From: an uncultured Bacteroidota bacterium
GTDB lineage: Bacteria > Bacteroidota > Bacteroidia > Bacteroidales > P3
Length of the DNA stretch: 64,000 nucleotides
NCBI GenBank assembly: GCA_902790215.1
Contig: CADAQX010000006.1
Span: 1-64,000, forward strand
Direction: 5' to 3'
The position numbers and the translations under genes were made by a program. Position 1 is the first letter of the stretch. Every line of letters begins with the position of its first letter. Under the pieces are notes generated by a model. It had not been told where the DNA came from. It saw only the letters and a program-made list of their open reading frames with translations, and ran no database searches. Below, one piece after another: positions 1 to 8,579 of the stretch.

Positions 1-222
1 GGTGCTTTTCACCAAATGGAACCAGTTCCCCGCTTCCGGATGTTTAGAATAAATCAAGGCTTGCTTATCCTTCCACTCCCTGACAATGGACGTGTCGCAC
101 TTGGGGAAACCGGACAATTCATTAATCTGTCCTATCTGTCCACGGACAGAGGACACTCCTGCCATGACAAAACACAGCAGCAACACCCTTTTCGTCGAAA
201 ATAAACTTGTTTTCATCAGCAT
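1..222 (-). CDS. Secreted protein, N-terminal part only (runs off the window)
   Basis: Reading the minus strand from 222 gives 74 codons that stay open to the window edge. The product starts MLMKTSLFSTKR, followed by a hydrophobic stretch (VLLLCFVMAG) and a probable signal-peptidase region near SVRGQ, so it looks exported. ATG codons at 222 and 216 are in frame; the second gives the more typical MKTSLF start. The mature part (GQINELSGFPKCDTSIVREW and onward) does not resemble any family I recognise. A good Bacteroidota promoter lies just upstream, which supports a real gene. The C-terminal part and function lie outside the window. Confidence 0.7.
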   Translation of the reverse strand, partial: MLMKTSLFSTKRVLLLCFVMAGVSSVRGQIGQINELSGFPKCDTSIVREWKDKQALIYSKHPEAGNWFHLVKST

Positions 223-286
223 TTCATTATGTATATTGTTAATTACTAATTTTATACACAAAAAAAAACACACTTAATGCACATTA

Positions 287-318
287 CAAAAATACAACTA
301 AGATTTCTTTTTTGCAAA
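287..318 (-). promoter_or_regulatory. Bacteroidota promoter (-33/-7) of the leftmost gene
   Basis: On the minus strand TTTG (318-315) is followed after 20 bp by TATTTTTG (294-287), matching the TTTG-N19-21-TAnnTTTG pattern. It lies about 65-70 bp upstream of the start of the secreted-protein gene. Confidence 0.6.
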
Positions 319-349
319 TAATATTTCTTTTTTTGCAAAAAAGAAGGTA

Positions 350-546
350 ACCCCAAATCGGTCGTCAGGGTTTATGCCAGATTAGTATTTGTTTCGAGCA
401 GATTGGCCGCATCGCTGGCGAAGGCGTAGCGGGCTACGACGAGACAGAGATGTGGACAAGATGCCGAAAGAAATGCTGATATGGCATAAACAGACCTGAA
501 AAAACGAGAAAGGATATAAAAGTCGGCCTAATGACCGATTTGGGGT
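350..546. repeat. MITE-like element with 20-bp terminal inverted repeats
   Basis: The left end ACCCCAAATCGGTCGTCAGG (350-369) and the right end (527-546) are inverted copies with two mismatches. An inner inverted pair, TTTATGCCA near 370-380 and TGGCATAAA near 482-490, would extend the fold. The roughly 157-bp interior has no convincing reading frame. One terminal repeat recurs at about 59587-59605. No transposase is linked. It fills the gap between the leftmost gene and the CDF exporter gene. Confidence 0.6.
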
Positions 547-594
547 AAGGGCAGACATCCCAAAACTTACGATAGCGTGCCTTTGGCACGCAGG

Positions 595-1524
595 TCAGCA
601 GGTATGGCTGTGGCAGTGCGAGGCGGGGGTCTCCAACTCTAGAGTACTGTGGGCTATGCCTTCGGTGCGGAGCATCTCTTTCAGCCTGTAGGTGATGTCG
701 TCCAAGCGGCTGCTGTCGGCAATCACCACATGGGCAGTAAGCGCCGTCTCGGTGGTGCTGATAGACCAGATGTGCATGTGATGCACCCCCTCGACGCCCT
801 CAACGTCCTGCATCATGTCCGCCACAGCATCGGGGTCTATCCCCTCGGGCACTGCATCGACACTCATACGCAGGCTCTCGGAGAGCAGCTGCCACGTGGA
901 CACCAGTATTACCGCAGCGACAACAAGGCCGATGACGGGGTCGATAATCGTCCACCCGGTATGGGTGATGACTATGCCCGAAACCACTACACCCACAGAG
1001 ACCAGCGTGTCGGCCAGCATGTGGAGGAAAGCCCCGCGGGCGTTGATGTCGTGCTGTTTGCGCGAGAGCAACCAGGCCGTGAAGCCGTTGACAACGATTG
1101 CTGCCGCCGCCGTCCACGTGACGAGCAGACCATTGACCGGCGCAGGATGTGAGAATTTGTGGACACTCTCCACCACTATGCCACCCACAGCCACAAGCAG
1201 GATAATGGCGTTGAGCAGCGATATGAGTATCGAGCTCTTGCGGTAGCCGTAGGTGAAACGCTTGGTGGCATGGGTCTTCGACAGCCTGAACGCCACCAGG
1301 GCCAGCAAGAGGCAAAATACATCGCTGAGGTTGTGGCCCGCGTCGGAAAGCAACCCCATGGAATTGCCGGTAAACCCCGCCACAGCCTCGGCGGCTACAA
1401 AGAGCAGGTTGATGACTATGGCCACAAGATATGTGGTGCCCATTTGCTGCACTTCGGCCGTGCCGTGATGGTGATGGTGGTGATGGGCGTGGCCGTGATG
1501 AATATGATTTTCTTTGTCTTGCAT
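595..1524 (-). CDS. Cation diffusion facilitator (CDF) family metal exporter
   Basis: The 309-residue product is a typical CDF inner-membrane antiporter, which exports Zn2+ or a similar divalent cation in exchange for protons. It shows a His-rich N-terminus (residues 7-20 are mostly His), about six membrane segments, and the two intramembrane metal-site motifs SDAGHNLSD (TM2) and HMLAD (TM5). A cytoplasmic C-terminal domain of the CDF dimerisation type follows (GVEGVHHMHIWS), and the tail is HCHSHTC. I chose the ATG at 1524 (MQDKENHIHHGH) because the longer frame to 1737 runs through a duplicated leader with two copies of a -7 box. CzcD/ZitB-like function is likely; the metal cannot be told from sequence. 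Confidence 0.9.
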   Translation of the reverse strand: MQDKENHIHHGHAHHHHHHHGTAEVQQMGTTYLVAIVINLLFVAAEAVAGFTGNSMGLLSDAGHNLSDVFCLLLALVAFRLSKTHATKRFTYGYRKSSILISLLNAIILLVAVGGIVVESVHKFSHPAPVNGLLVTWTAAAAIVVNGFTAWLLSRKQHDINARGAFLHMLADTLVSVGVVVSGIVITHTGWTIIDPVIGLVVAAVILVSTWQLLSESLRMSVDAVPEGIDPDAVADMMQDVEGVEGVHHMHIWSISTTETALTAHVVIADSSRLDDITYRLKEMLRTEGIAHSTLELETPASHCHSHTC

Positions 1525-1652
1525 AATCTTGTGTTTTTCTGTTTTCAAGTGCAAAATTACATTGTTGTGCACATGCGGACAATCCTTATTTTTGGTGATT
1601 TTACTTTGTCTTGCATAATCTTGTGTTTTTCTGTTTTCAAGTGCAAAATTAC
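1505..1652. repeat. Tandem duplication (about 92-bp period) of the CDF gene leader and start
   Basis: A roughly 56-bp block at 1505-1560 recurs almost exactly at 1596-1652. Each copy has the minus-strand -7 box TAATTTTG (1559-1552 and 1651-1644) followed by an ATG with the same first codons (MQDK). The upstream copy opens a 19-codon frame from 1616 to 1557 (MQDKVKSPKIRIVRMCTTM) that stops just before the real leader. The duplication therefore created two promoter-like boxes and a short upstream reading frame. Confidence 0.75.
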
Positions 1653-1833
1653 TAATTTTTTTGCACACCTCAAAAGTGAGAAACTTTTGAGGAGGCCTTG
1701 ACAGGCCAGCAATGGCGGGGCATTGCTTTCTCCGCATCGCTATCGAAGGGCGTTCACTGGACGCCCTTCTTCACGCAACAATAACGTAACATTTTTTTAA
1801 CCGAAACGCAACCCACGGGTGGCGGCAGTGTGG

Positions 1834-1841
1834 TATCTTTG
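1834..1841 (+). promoter_or_regulatory. -7 box of the Na/Pi cotransporter gene
   Basis: TATCTTTG sits 37 bp before the ATG at 1879. No clear TTTG lies at the expected -33 spacing. Confidence 0.5.
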
Positions 1842-1878
1842 CATTTTGCAAAATTGAATCTATCAAACAAAAAAAGAC

Positions 1879-3606
1879 ATGGGATTTACTGACATTCTGA
1901 TTATTGTCATCAACTTTGCCGGTGCAGTGGCTGTGTTCCTTTTCGGCATGAAGCTGATGAGCGAGGGTTTGCAGAAGTTTGCCGGCAACAAGCTGCGCCT
2001 TGCAATGGGCAAAATGACGGGCAGCACTACGAGGGGCATTGTGACGGGCGCGGCAGTGACAACTCTGATCCAGTCGTCGTCGGCCACCACGGTGATGGTG
2101 GTGTCGTTTGTGAACGCAGGGCTGCTGACGCTGAGCGGAGCCGTGGCGGTGATTATGGGAGCCAATATCGGCACCACAGTGACGGCATGGCTTATCACGC
2201 TGCTGGGTCTGGGCGAAAGCGGCGGCGCGTTCAGCCTGCCGATGCTTTTCGGCGCCATTGCCCTGGCGTTCCTGTTCTCCAAACGCGACCGGCTGAAATC
2301 CATAGGCGAGTTTGTGATAGGTCTGGCTCTGCTGCTGGTGGGCATGGGCTTTCTGCAGCAGGCCATGCCCAATCTGGAGCAGTATCCTGATGCCCTGGAG
2401 GCTCTTGCCACCCTGTCGGGCTACGGCTTCTGGTCTATCCTTATCTTCGTGGTTGTAGGAGCGTTGCTCACCTGCATCGTCCAGGCTTCGGCGGCAGTGA
2501 TGGCCATCACGCTGGTGATGTGCTACAACGGCTGGATAGGGTTCGACGCCGCCGTGGCCTTGGTGATGGGTCAGAACATCGGCACCACCATCACGGCCAA
2601 CCTGGCAGCCATGGTGGCCAACACCAACGGCAAACGGGCGGCACGCGCCCATCTGGTGTTCAACGTGGTGGGCGTGATACTGACGCTCATCGTCTTCCGC
2701 CCGGTGCTGAACCTGATTGCCGACATGACCGTGGGGCTGACGGGCAGCAATCCCTACACTGCCGTGGGTGCCGAGGGCTACAAGCCCACGGCCATCCCGA
2801 TGGCCCTGTCGCTGTTCCACACGTTCTTTAATGTGGTGAACACGCTGATACTGGCTTGGTTCATCCCCGTCATCATCCGCATTGTGGAGTGGATGGTGAA
2901 GGAGAAGCCCGAGGACGAGGAATATACCTACCGTCTGAAATACATCGGCGGCAGCTGGACCAACACCCCCGAGCTGAACATCCAGGCGGCAGAACGCGAG
3001 ATTGCCGAGTTCTCGAAACGGGTGCTGCGCATGTACACGTTCCTGCCCGCGCTGCGCACAGCCAAGGACGACGACGAGTTTGACGCCACGGAGAAACGCA
3101 TTGAGAAATACGAGGAGATTACCGACCGCATGGAAATGGAAATCTCGCAGTTCCTCACCCACATCTCGGAAGGCGACATGTCGCACGAGGGTTCCCAGCG
3201 CATCAGCGCCATGCTCTGCGTGGTGGACAACCTCGAAAGTATGGGCGACACCATCTACCAGATTGCCGCCACCCGCAAGAACAAGCGGGAGGCCGCCGTG
3301 CACTTCGACCAGCACCTCAACGACAACCTGGAGCAGATGACCCGGCTGGTGCAGCACGCCCTCGACATCATGAACGACAACCTGAACGGCGACTACAACC
3401 GCATAGACCTGACCGACGCCACCGCGGCAGAGACGGAAATCAACCAGTTCCGCGACCAGCTGCGCGAGGAGCACCTCAACGCCTTGAAGAAGGGGAAATA
3501 CGACTTCGCCATAGGCAATGCCTACAGCAGCCTCTATGCCCTTTACGAAAAACTGGGAGATTTCGTTATCAATGTCAGCGAAGCACTAACAATTAAATTC
3601 AAATGA
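1879..3606 (+). CDS. Na+/phosphate cotransporter with C-terminal PhoU-like domain
   Basis: The 575-residue protein has two inverted Na_Pi_cotrans repeats. The first carries the signature LIQSSSATTVM (about residues 74-84) and the second the related CIVQASAAVMAITL (about 197-210). Eight or so hydrophobic segments cover residues 1-340. The remaining 230 residues are charged and helical with the look of a PhoU domain (about 380-560). It should act in the inner membrane, importing phosphate with sodium, with the PhoU-like part in the cytoplasm as a regulatory or trafficking module. It is monocistronic: it has its own -7 box and is followed by a hairpin-forming repeat. Confidence 0.92.
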   Translation: MGFTDILIIVINFAGAVAVFLFGMKLMSEGLQKFAGNKLRLAMGKMTGSTTRGIVTGAAVTTLIQSSSATTVMVVSFVNAGLLTLSGAVAVIMGANIGTTVTAWLITLLGLGESGGAFSLPMLFGAIALAFLFSKRDRLKSIGEFVIGLALLLVGMGFLQQAMPNLEQYPDALEALATLSGYGFWSILIFVVVGALLTCIVQASAAVMAITLVMCYNGWIGFDAAVALVMGQNIGTTITANLAAMVANTNGKRAARAHLVFNVVGVILTLIVFRPVLNLIADMTVGLTGSNPYTAVGAEGYKPTAIPMALSLFHTFFNVVNTLILAWFIPVIIRIVEWMVKEKPEDEEYTYRLKYIGGSWTNTPELNIQAAEREIAEFSKRVLRMYTFLPALRTAKDDDEFDATEKRIEKYEEITDRMEMEISQFLTHISEGDMSHEGSQRISAMLCVVDNLESMGDTIYQIAATRKNKREAAVHFDQHLNDNLEQMTRLVQHALDIMNDNLNGDYNRIDLTDATAAETEINQFRDQLREEHLNALKKGKYDFAIGNAYSSLYALYEKLGDFVINVSEALTIKFK

Positions 3607-3608
3607 AA

Positions 3609-3768
3609 GATTGCTTGATTGTCTGATTGCTTGATTGTCTGAGTGATTATTGATTGCTTGATTGTCTGATTGTTTAATTGTTTGAGTATTTTATCACTCA
3701 AGCATTTACACATTCAAGCATTCAGGCATTAATTCCAGCATTTACACATTCAAGCATTCAAGCAATAA
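3609..3768. repeat. Dispersed hairpin repeat, family A (copy 1)
   Basis: Short TTGATTGTCTGATTGC-like units on the left are mirrored by CATTCAAGCATTCAAGCAAT-like units on the right, giving a long imperfect inverted repeat directly after the Na/Pi gene. Related copies lie at 14359-14448 and 59668-59740. It may serve as a transcription terminator. Confidence 0.6.
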
Positions 3769-3905
3769 TATATTACAATTAAAAATCCTAATGCAAAATT
3801 ACGACACCACCATCAACTGTCCAATAACCATTGTTAGTGATTTTGTGCAAAAAAAACGCATCACATACTATAATCAGCTTTTGTGCGTTATCAGAGAAAA
3901 ACGCT

Positions 3906-5210
3906 ATGAAATTACGTATGCCTTTCCTTTTCTGCTTGGCTGTGTTGATTTGCGGGGTATCGGTTGCTCACGCCCAAAACGACTGGCTTACCGTCTATAT
4001 GGTCGATGGTCAGACCATCCAGATTGACGGAAACCAATACCCATACGGAACTGTTCGAAATAATGGAGATGCAGATGGCACCTGTCCCAATAATTTCAAT
4101 GGATATGCAGTAATCAGTGTGGACTCTGGAATGGCAATACACCTATACGGCCAATATTCTTTTAGAAACCTCAACGGATGGATTACCATTTGGGATGGCG
4201 ACACCAATGGCATACCGCTCAGTTGGAGGCTCACCGGAATCGGGACACTTAACGTCACTTCCACCAGTGGCAGAATAACCATCAGGGCTCAGACGGGTAC
4301 CGGCAATTTAGAACATTGCGGCTTCTTTTTCCACTATGCCGTTGCCGATCCTGACAGCTGCGCCAGTGTGATTGATTTGGCAGTAGATGATGCCTGCTGC
4401 GACTGTGAGCCCATGGAATACCAATTATACTGGCGATACAACTGGCAACCCCACCACTGGGAGGTGGAGTATGGCCCGCACGGCTTTGAATTGGGCAGCG
4501 GTACAGTCGTGGAGGTGGATGCAAACCAATGTGTTTTCAACCTCACCGAGCTTGAGTTTAACAGGTTGCTGCAACCTAACACTATATATGATTTCTATGT
4601 GCGCTCGGTGTGTGAAGACGGTTTGTATGGCGAATGGGACTCGGTGAGTTACCACACATACTGTGCCAGGGTGGATTCCATTACAGCATTGGAAGAGGAT
4701 GTCACGGTCACTCCTGACGGGCTTTTAGCGGGCTACAAGGCAACATGGCGCGACACCACCGACACAAGGCGGTGGTTTGTGTATTATCATCGGACAGGTT
4801 CAAATCCTTTTTGGGACAGTCCGTGCAAGTCTGCCTATGTAGACACGCCTTTGTATTGTTTTCCACCGCTTGCACCAAACATTCAATATTCATTTGTTGT
4901 GCAGTCCCTGTGCGATGGCTCAGGTGGCATTAAGCAATGGATTTACTTTACTACGGCGGATGTCGGCATCAACGAGACAGATGCTACAGACCTGTCGGTC
5001 AGTCCCAATCCCGCAGTTGGTCATTGCGTGGTAAGTCTTCCCGACAGCATGTCTGCCGAGTTAAAGCTGTATGGCTCCGACGGCCGTCTGTTGCAGACTG
5101 CTGCATACCACGGTGTTCCTGTCGAGTTGCAACTGCCCTCGCAAGGTGTATTCCTGCTACAAGCCACTACCGAAGCCGGCACAGTGACACGGAAGATTAT
5201 TAACAAGTAA
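3906..5210 (+). CDS. Secreted CUB-like/fibronectin-like protein with T9SS type A sorting domain
   Basis: The 434-residue product starts MKLRMPFLFCLAVL and has a signal peptide ending near VAHAQ. Residues 30-135 resemble a CUB-type beta-sandwich (VISVDSGMAIHLYG, ITIWDGDT). The middle (about 150-350) has fibronectin-III-like phrases such as NTIYDFYVRSVCEDG and NIQYSFVVQSLC. The last 75 residues (from LSVSPNPAVGHCVVSLP to TEAGTVTRKIINK) form a type IX sorting domain, so it should cross the outer membrane through the SprA translocon encoded at 39933-47096 and be attached or released at the surface. The start at 3906 places the signal peptide at the N-terminus; an in-frame ATG at 3831 would bury it. 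The ligand is unknown. Confidence 0.82.
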   Translation: MKLRMPFLFCLAVLICGVSVAHAQNDWLTVYMVDGQTIQIDGNQYPYGTVRNNGDADGTCPNNFNGYAVISVDSGMAIHLYGQYSFRNLNGWITIWDGDTNGIPLSWRLTGIGTLNVTSTSGRITIRAQTGTGNLEHCGFFFHYAVADPDSCASVIDLAVDDACCDCEPMEYQLYWRYNWQPHHWEVEYGPHGFELGSGTVVEVDANQCVFNLTELEFNRLLQPNTIYDFYVRSVCEDGLYGEWDSVSYHTYCARVDSITALEEDVTVTPDGLLAGYKATWRDTTDTRRWFVYYHRTGSNPFWDSPCKSAYVDTPLYCFPPLAPNIQYSFVVQSLCDGSGGIKQWIYFTTADVGINETDATDLSVSPNPAVGHCVVSLPDSMSAELKLYGSDGRLLQTAAYHGVPVELQLPSQGVFLLQATTEAGTVTRKIINK

Positions 5211-5214
5211 CCCT

Positions 5215-6000
5215 ATGGCTATTTTTTCGCATTGTCTACCTATTTGTTCTCTGACGGTGCTTTTGGTGGGCAGATGTACTTTGCCATCCATTCCTAACGA
5301 GGGAGGCGACACGGTTTCCATCCCATCAAACCTGGAGATTCCCGCTTACGGCACGGAGGAACACATCATCGAGTACAACGGTTTCACGGTCTCCTACAAC
5401 CACACCACGCTGGTGCCGAACTGGGTGGCCTACGAACTTACCGCCGAGGAACTGGAGGTGAAATACGACAGCCGCAGCTCCAACTTCAGCCGCGACCCCA
5501 ATCTGAGGGGGAAACAGGCCTCGCGCGAGGACTACTCCCACAGCGGCTGGGACAAGGGCCACATGGCTCCCAAGGCCGACCTGCGATGGAGCGAAAAGAG
5601 CTATTGGCAGAGCCATTATTTCCCCAACATCTGCCCCCAGAACCACCAGCTGAACGGCGGCGACTGGAACACGCTGGAGAAAACCGTGCGCCGCTGGGCA
5701 AGGCAATACGGCCGGGTGTGGATAGTGTGCGGCCCGGTGTTCGACTCATGCCGCCACGGCACCATCGGGCAGGCTCAGGTGCATGTGCCCGACGCTTTCT
5801 TCAAAGCATTGCTTGTCCACGACGGGAAAGAGTACCGCGCTGTGGCATACATCATGCCCAACGAGGGCAAGCACCATCCGCTGCGCCACTATGCCTGCAG
5901 CGTTGACCAACTGGAGGAGTTGATAGGTCGGGACTTGTTCCCTGCCTTGGATGACGAAACCGAGGCCAAGGTGGAAGCCTCGGTGAGGGGGATTGATTAG
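5215..6000 (+). CDS. DNA/RNA non-specific endonuclease (NUC family), exported
   Basis: The 261-residue protein contains the NUC active-site motif DKGHMAPKADLRW (usually DRGH; His is the general base) around residues 120-132. The metal-binding Asn region PNICPQNHQLNGGDWNTLE follows about 20 residues later. The N-terminus (CLPICSLTVLLVGRC) is hydrophobic and ends in a possible lipobox Cys, so it is either a lipoprotein or a secreted nuclease. It should cleave DNA and RNA without sequence preference, probably for nucleotide scavenging. It begins 5 bp after the T9SS cargo gene, suggesting co-transcription, and its stop overlaps the stop of the convergent receptor gene. Confidence 0.85.
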   Translation: MAIFSHCLPICSLTVLLVGRCTLPSIPNEGGDTVSIPSNLEIPAYGTEEHIIEYNGFTVSYNHTTLVPNWVAYELTAEELEVKYDSRSSNFSRDPNLRGKQASREDYSHSGWDKGHMAPKADLRWSEKSYWQSHYFPNICPQNHQLNGGDWNTLEKTVRRWARQYGRVWIVCGPVFDSCRHGTIGQAQVHVPDAFFKALLVHDGKEYRAVAYIMPNEGKHHPLRHYACSVDQLEELIGRDLFPALDDETEAKVEASVRGID

Positions 6001-8453
6001 CCCTGGCCGCCGCCCGATTCCTCGGTGGCGCCGGTCTTGGCACGGCTTTCCAGCTCCATCTTGCCAAAGCGCAGCGTGAGGCCGAAGGTGATGTAGCGGC
6101 TGTTCCATTTGTTCTGGCTGGTGGTGCTCATATAGGGGTTCTCGGTAGTTGAGCCCCATCCATTCCAATTGAAGATGTCGTTGCAGTTGAGGTAGAGCGA
6201 CAGCTTGCGGTCGAAGAAGTCGGCGCTGGCTCCGAGGTTGATGCCCTTGCGGGGTTCGCTGATGTACATCAGGCTCCAAGGGCTGATGGCACGGCTGCTG
6301 TAGTCGCCCGACACGAAGAGCTCCACCTTGTTCCACACCTTGGTCCACACTTTCAAGCGCACATTCCACGAGGGCATGCCTTTCTCCACCCACTCGTCGG
6401 GACGCACCTGCAGGTTGTACCACCTGTAGGCCACGCCGCCGTTGAGGCGTACGTTGAAGAAACCCGAGGGACGGTACATGACGTTGAAGTTGAGGTCGGC
6501 CTGCCGAGTGTCGCCTACATTGTAAGGCTTGGTGTACGACACAACTCTCCCGAAGAAATCGACATAGCGGGCATCGGGCAACGAGCCGCGCTTGTCCGCC
6601 TCGGCCCTGTAGGTGGCCGAAACGCCCACGGAGCCGAATTTCTCAAAATACTTGTTCCACGAGGCATCGACATTGTGGGAATAGGAAGGTTGCAGCAGCG
6701 GGTTTCCCGTTGAGTAGCTCTCTATGCCGAAGTTCTCATACCGGCTCAAACTCTCGGCATTGGGCTTGTTGGTGTGCATGGTGTAGCCGAGGCTGAAGTT
6801 GTGCATGTCCTTGGTGCGGTAGCTGAGGTGCACGGAGGGCGAGGCGGTGAAGTGATGCACGGCCGTGTCATACTCCGGAAGACCGTCGTGGCTGGAAGAG
6901 CTGTAGGCATATCTGCCACGCAGACCCAGTTTCATGGTAAAGTTGCCCCACTTGCGGCGCCAAGTCAGGTAGGCCGACACATCGCGGTCGTGGGTGCGGC
7001 TGCTGTCGGAGCGCAGGATGTCGCAGTAGTAGTTGCCGTCGGCATCCATGGTATCGCGCAGATACAGTTCGTATCCCCCGCCCATACCCAGATCCAGGCC
7101 TGTCTCTATTTCGCCCTGCTCGCTGTAGGGGTATGAGTAGTCGATACCTATGGAGCCATTGCCGCTCAAGTCGTTCGAGGCTATCTGGTGGTCGTAGTTC
7201 ATTTGGGGCTGGTAATCATAATGGCGCCAACTGGTTTCGTTGCGTTTCCACGACCACCAGTTGCCATCGAGGTTGATAGAATACTGATGCCCTTTCTTGT
7301 CGAACTTGTGGGTGTACCACAGCCCGCCGAAACCGCCGTTGTTGCTGCCGGAGGATTGCGAACCTGCGAGATAGCTCATATTATGCGGCGTGCCGACGAT
7401 GTCGTAGTCGGTGCGCGTCGTGGTGTCGTCGGTCTTGTCATTGCTGAAGCTTGGATAGGTGCCAAACCAGCCGCTGATGCTGTTCATCGAGTCAAACTCA
7501 TAGCTGGCGTTGAGGTTGCCCCAGATATTGTGGTGCCACGAACGGGTGCCCGAGTGGTTCTGCCATTCACGTGCGGGATGGAGACTGTCGTACATCATGA
7601 CTCCAGTTGACTGTCCCGCGCGTTTCCAGTCCGACCCGCTATAGCTGAGGTAGGCGCTGATGTTGAACTTCTCGTTGCTATAGACATACGACACCCACGG
7701 CGAGATGGAGGGGCGCGACGACCCGTTGGCGCCGAAGCTGACAAAGGAGTTCTTCAGCATCCGCTGGTTGGTGACGATGTTCACCACCGGGCCTTCGGAG
7801 CCATAGCGCGCCGAGGGGTTCTTGATGACCTCGATGCGGTCGATGCTGTTGGCCGGAAGGGTTTTGATGTACTGTTTGAGGGCTTCGCCTTCCAGGTGCG
7901 AGGGGCGGTCATTAATCCACACTGTCACCGACGAGCCGTTGAGGGTCACGTTGCCCTCTACATCGACTTCCACGCCGGGGGCGTTCTGCAGGGCGTCGCT
8001 GGCGTTGCCGGTCTGGATGCTGGCGTCCTCGCTGACATTGTAGAGGTCCTTCTCGCCATCGACGGCATACATCGGTTTCTTCTCCACAATCTTCACCACG
8101 TCGAGGAGCATGGCCCCTTCGGTCAGCACCGTGGTGCCCATGTCAATCTTGCCGAGCCCCGTGGGGCCGCCGTCGCGTGTGTTCGGCACCGCCACAAACA
8201 CCGTGCCGTAGCCCATGGCCGAGATGCGCAGCACCGTGGCCACAGTGTCGTTATTCAGACTGTAAACCCCTTTGTCGTCGGTCACCGTGCCGCGCACAAA
8301 CGTGCTGTCGTCGGCACGCAGCATGGCAATGTTGGCATACATCACCGGCTGACGGTCCTTCTCGTTGATTAGCTTCCCAGTCACAATATGTTGGGCGCCA
8401 CACACGGTGGACACCACTGTGAACATGATAATTAGCAATAATTTCCGCGTCAT
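5997..8453 (-). CDS. TonB-type outer-membrane beta-barrel receptor with carboxypeptidase-like N-domain
   Basis: The 818-residue protein has a signal peptide (MTRKLLLIIMFTVVSTVCGAQ) and then a CarboxypepD_reg-like beta-sandwich (about 22-105, HIVTGKLINEKDRQPVMYAN). A plug-like region follows (about 110-240) with DALQNAPGVEVDVEGNV and IDRIEVIKNPSARYGSEG. The rest is a long beta-barrel rich in alternating aromatic and polar residues, of the outer-membrane barrel type found in Bacteroidota. A SusD partner is absent, so substrate uptake in the SusCD manner is not supported. It should sit in the outer membrane and import or bind an unknown ligand. It is convergent with the endonuclease gene and shares 3-4 bp with it. 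Confidence 0.85.
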   Translation of the reverse strand: MTRKLLLIIMFTVVSTVCGAQHIVTGKLINEKDRQPVMYANIAMLRADDSTFVRGTVTDDKGVYSLNNDTVATVLRISAMGYGTVFVAVPNTRDGGPTGLGKIDMGTTVLTEGAMLLDVVKIVEKKPMYAVDGEKDLYNVSEDASIQTGNASDALQNAPGVEVDVEGNVTLNGSSVTVWINDRPSHLEGEALKQYIKTLPANSIDRIEVIKNPSARYGSEGPVVNIVTNQRMLKNSFVSFGANGSSRPSISPWVSYVYSNEKFNISAYLSYSGSDWKRAGQSTGVMMYDSLHPAREWQNHSGTRSWHHNIWGNLNASYEFDSMNSISGWFGTYPSFSNDKTDDTTTRTDYDIVGTPHNMSYLAGSQSSGSNNGGFGGLWYTHKFDKKGHQYSINLDGNWWSWKRNETSWRHYDYQPQMNYDHQIASNDLSGNGSIGIDYSYPYSEQGEIETGLDLGMGGGYELYLRDTMDADGNYYCDILRSDSSRTHDRDVSAYLTWRRKWGNFTMKLGLRGRYAYSSSSHDGLPEYDTAVHHFTASPSVHLSYRTKDMHNFSLGYTMHTNKPNAESLSRYENFGIESYSTGNPLLQPSYSHNVDASWNKYFEKFGSVGVSATYRAEADKRGSLPDARYVDFFGRVVSYTKPYNVGDTRQADLNFNVMYRPSGFFNVRLNGGVAYRWYNLQVRPDEWVEKGMPSWNVRLKVWTKVWNKVELFVSGDYSSRAISPWSLMYISEPRKGINLGASADFFDRKLSLYLNCNDIFNWNGWGSTTENPYMSTTSQNKWNSRYITFGLTLRFGKMELESRAKTGATEESGGGQG

Positions 8454-8480
8454 AATAAGAAAATTTAGAAGATTGCTTGA

Positions 8481-8563
8481 AAAAGTTGAGAGTTGAAAGT
8501 TGAGAGTTGAGAATTATCCGGGTGCGGCAGCAACTTTCAACTTTCAATTTTCAATTTTCAATT
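8481..8563. repeat. Dispersed repeat, family B (copy 1)
   Basis: Units of about eight bases (TTGAGAGTTGAAAG and its complement) flank a core, GAGAATTATCCGGGTGCGGC, forming an imperfect hairpin between two minus-strand genes. The same core recurs inside folK (15239-15256) and in the long repeats at 26078 and 59740. Confidence 0.65.
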
Positions 8564-8579
8564 CGTCAAGCAATCATTG

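Noticed and set aside
595-1737. 380-residue version of the CDF exporter starting at 1737
   Set aside because: The extra N-terminal codons come from the duplicated leader with two -7 boxes; the family N-terminus begins at 1524.
1771-3474. Long minus-strand frame (567 codons) opposite the Na/Pi cotransporter
   Set aside because: The sequence is His- and Gln-rich noise typical of an antisense frame; the plus-strand gene has clear family motifs.
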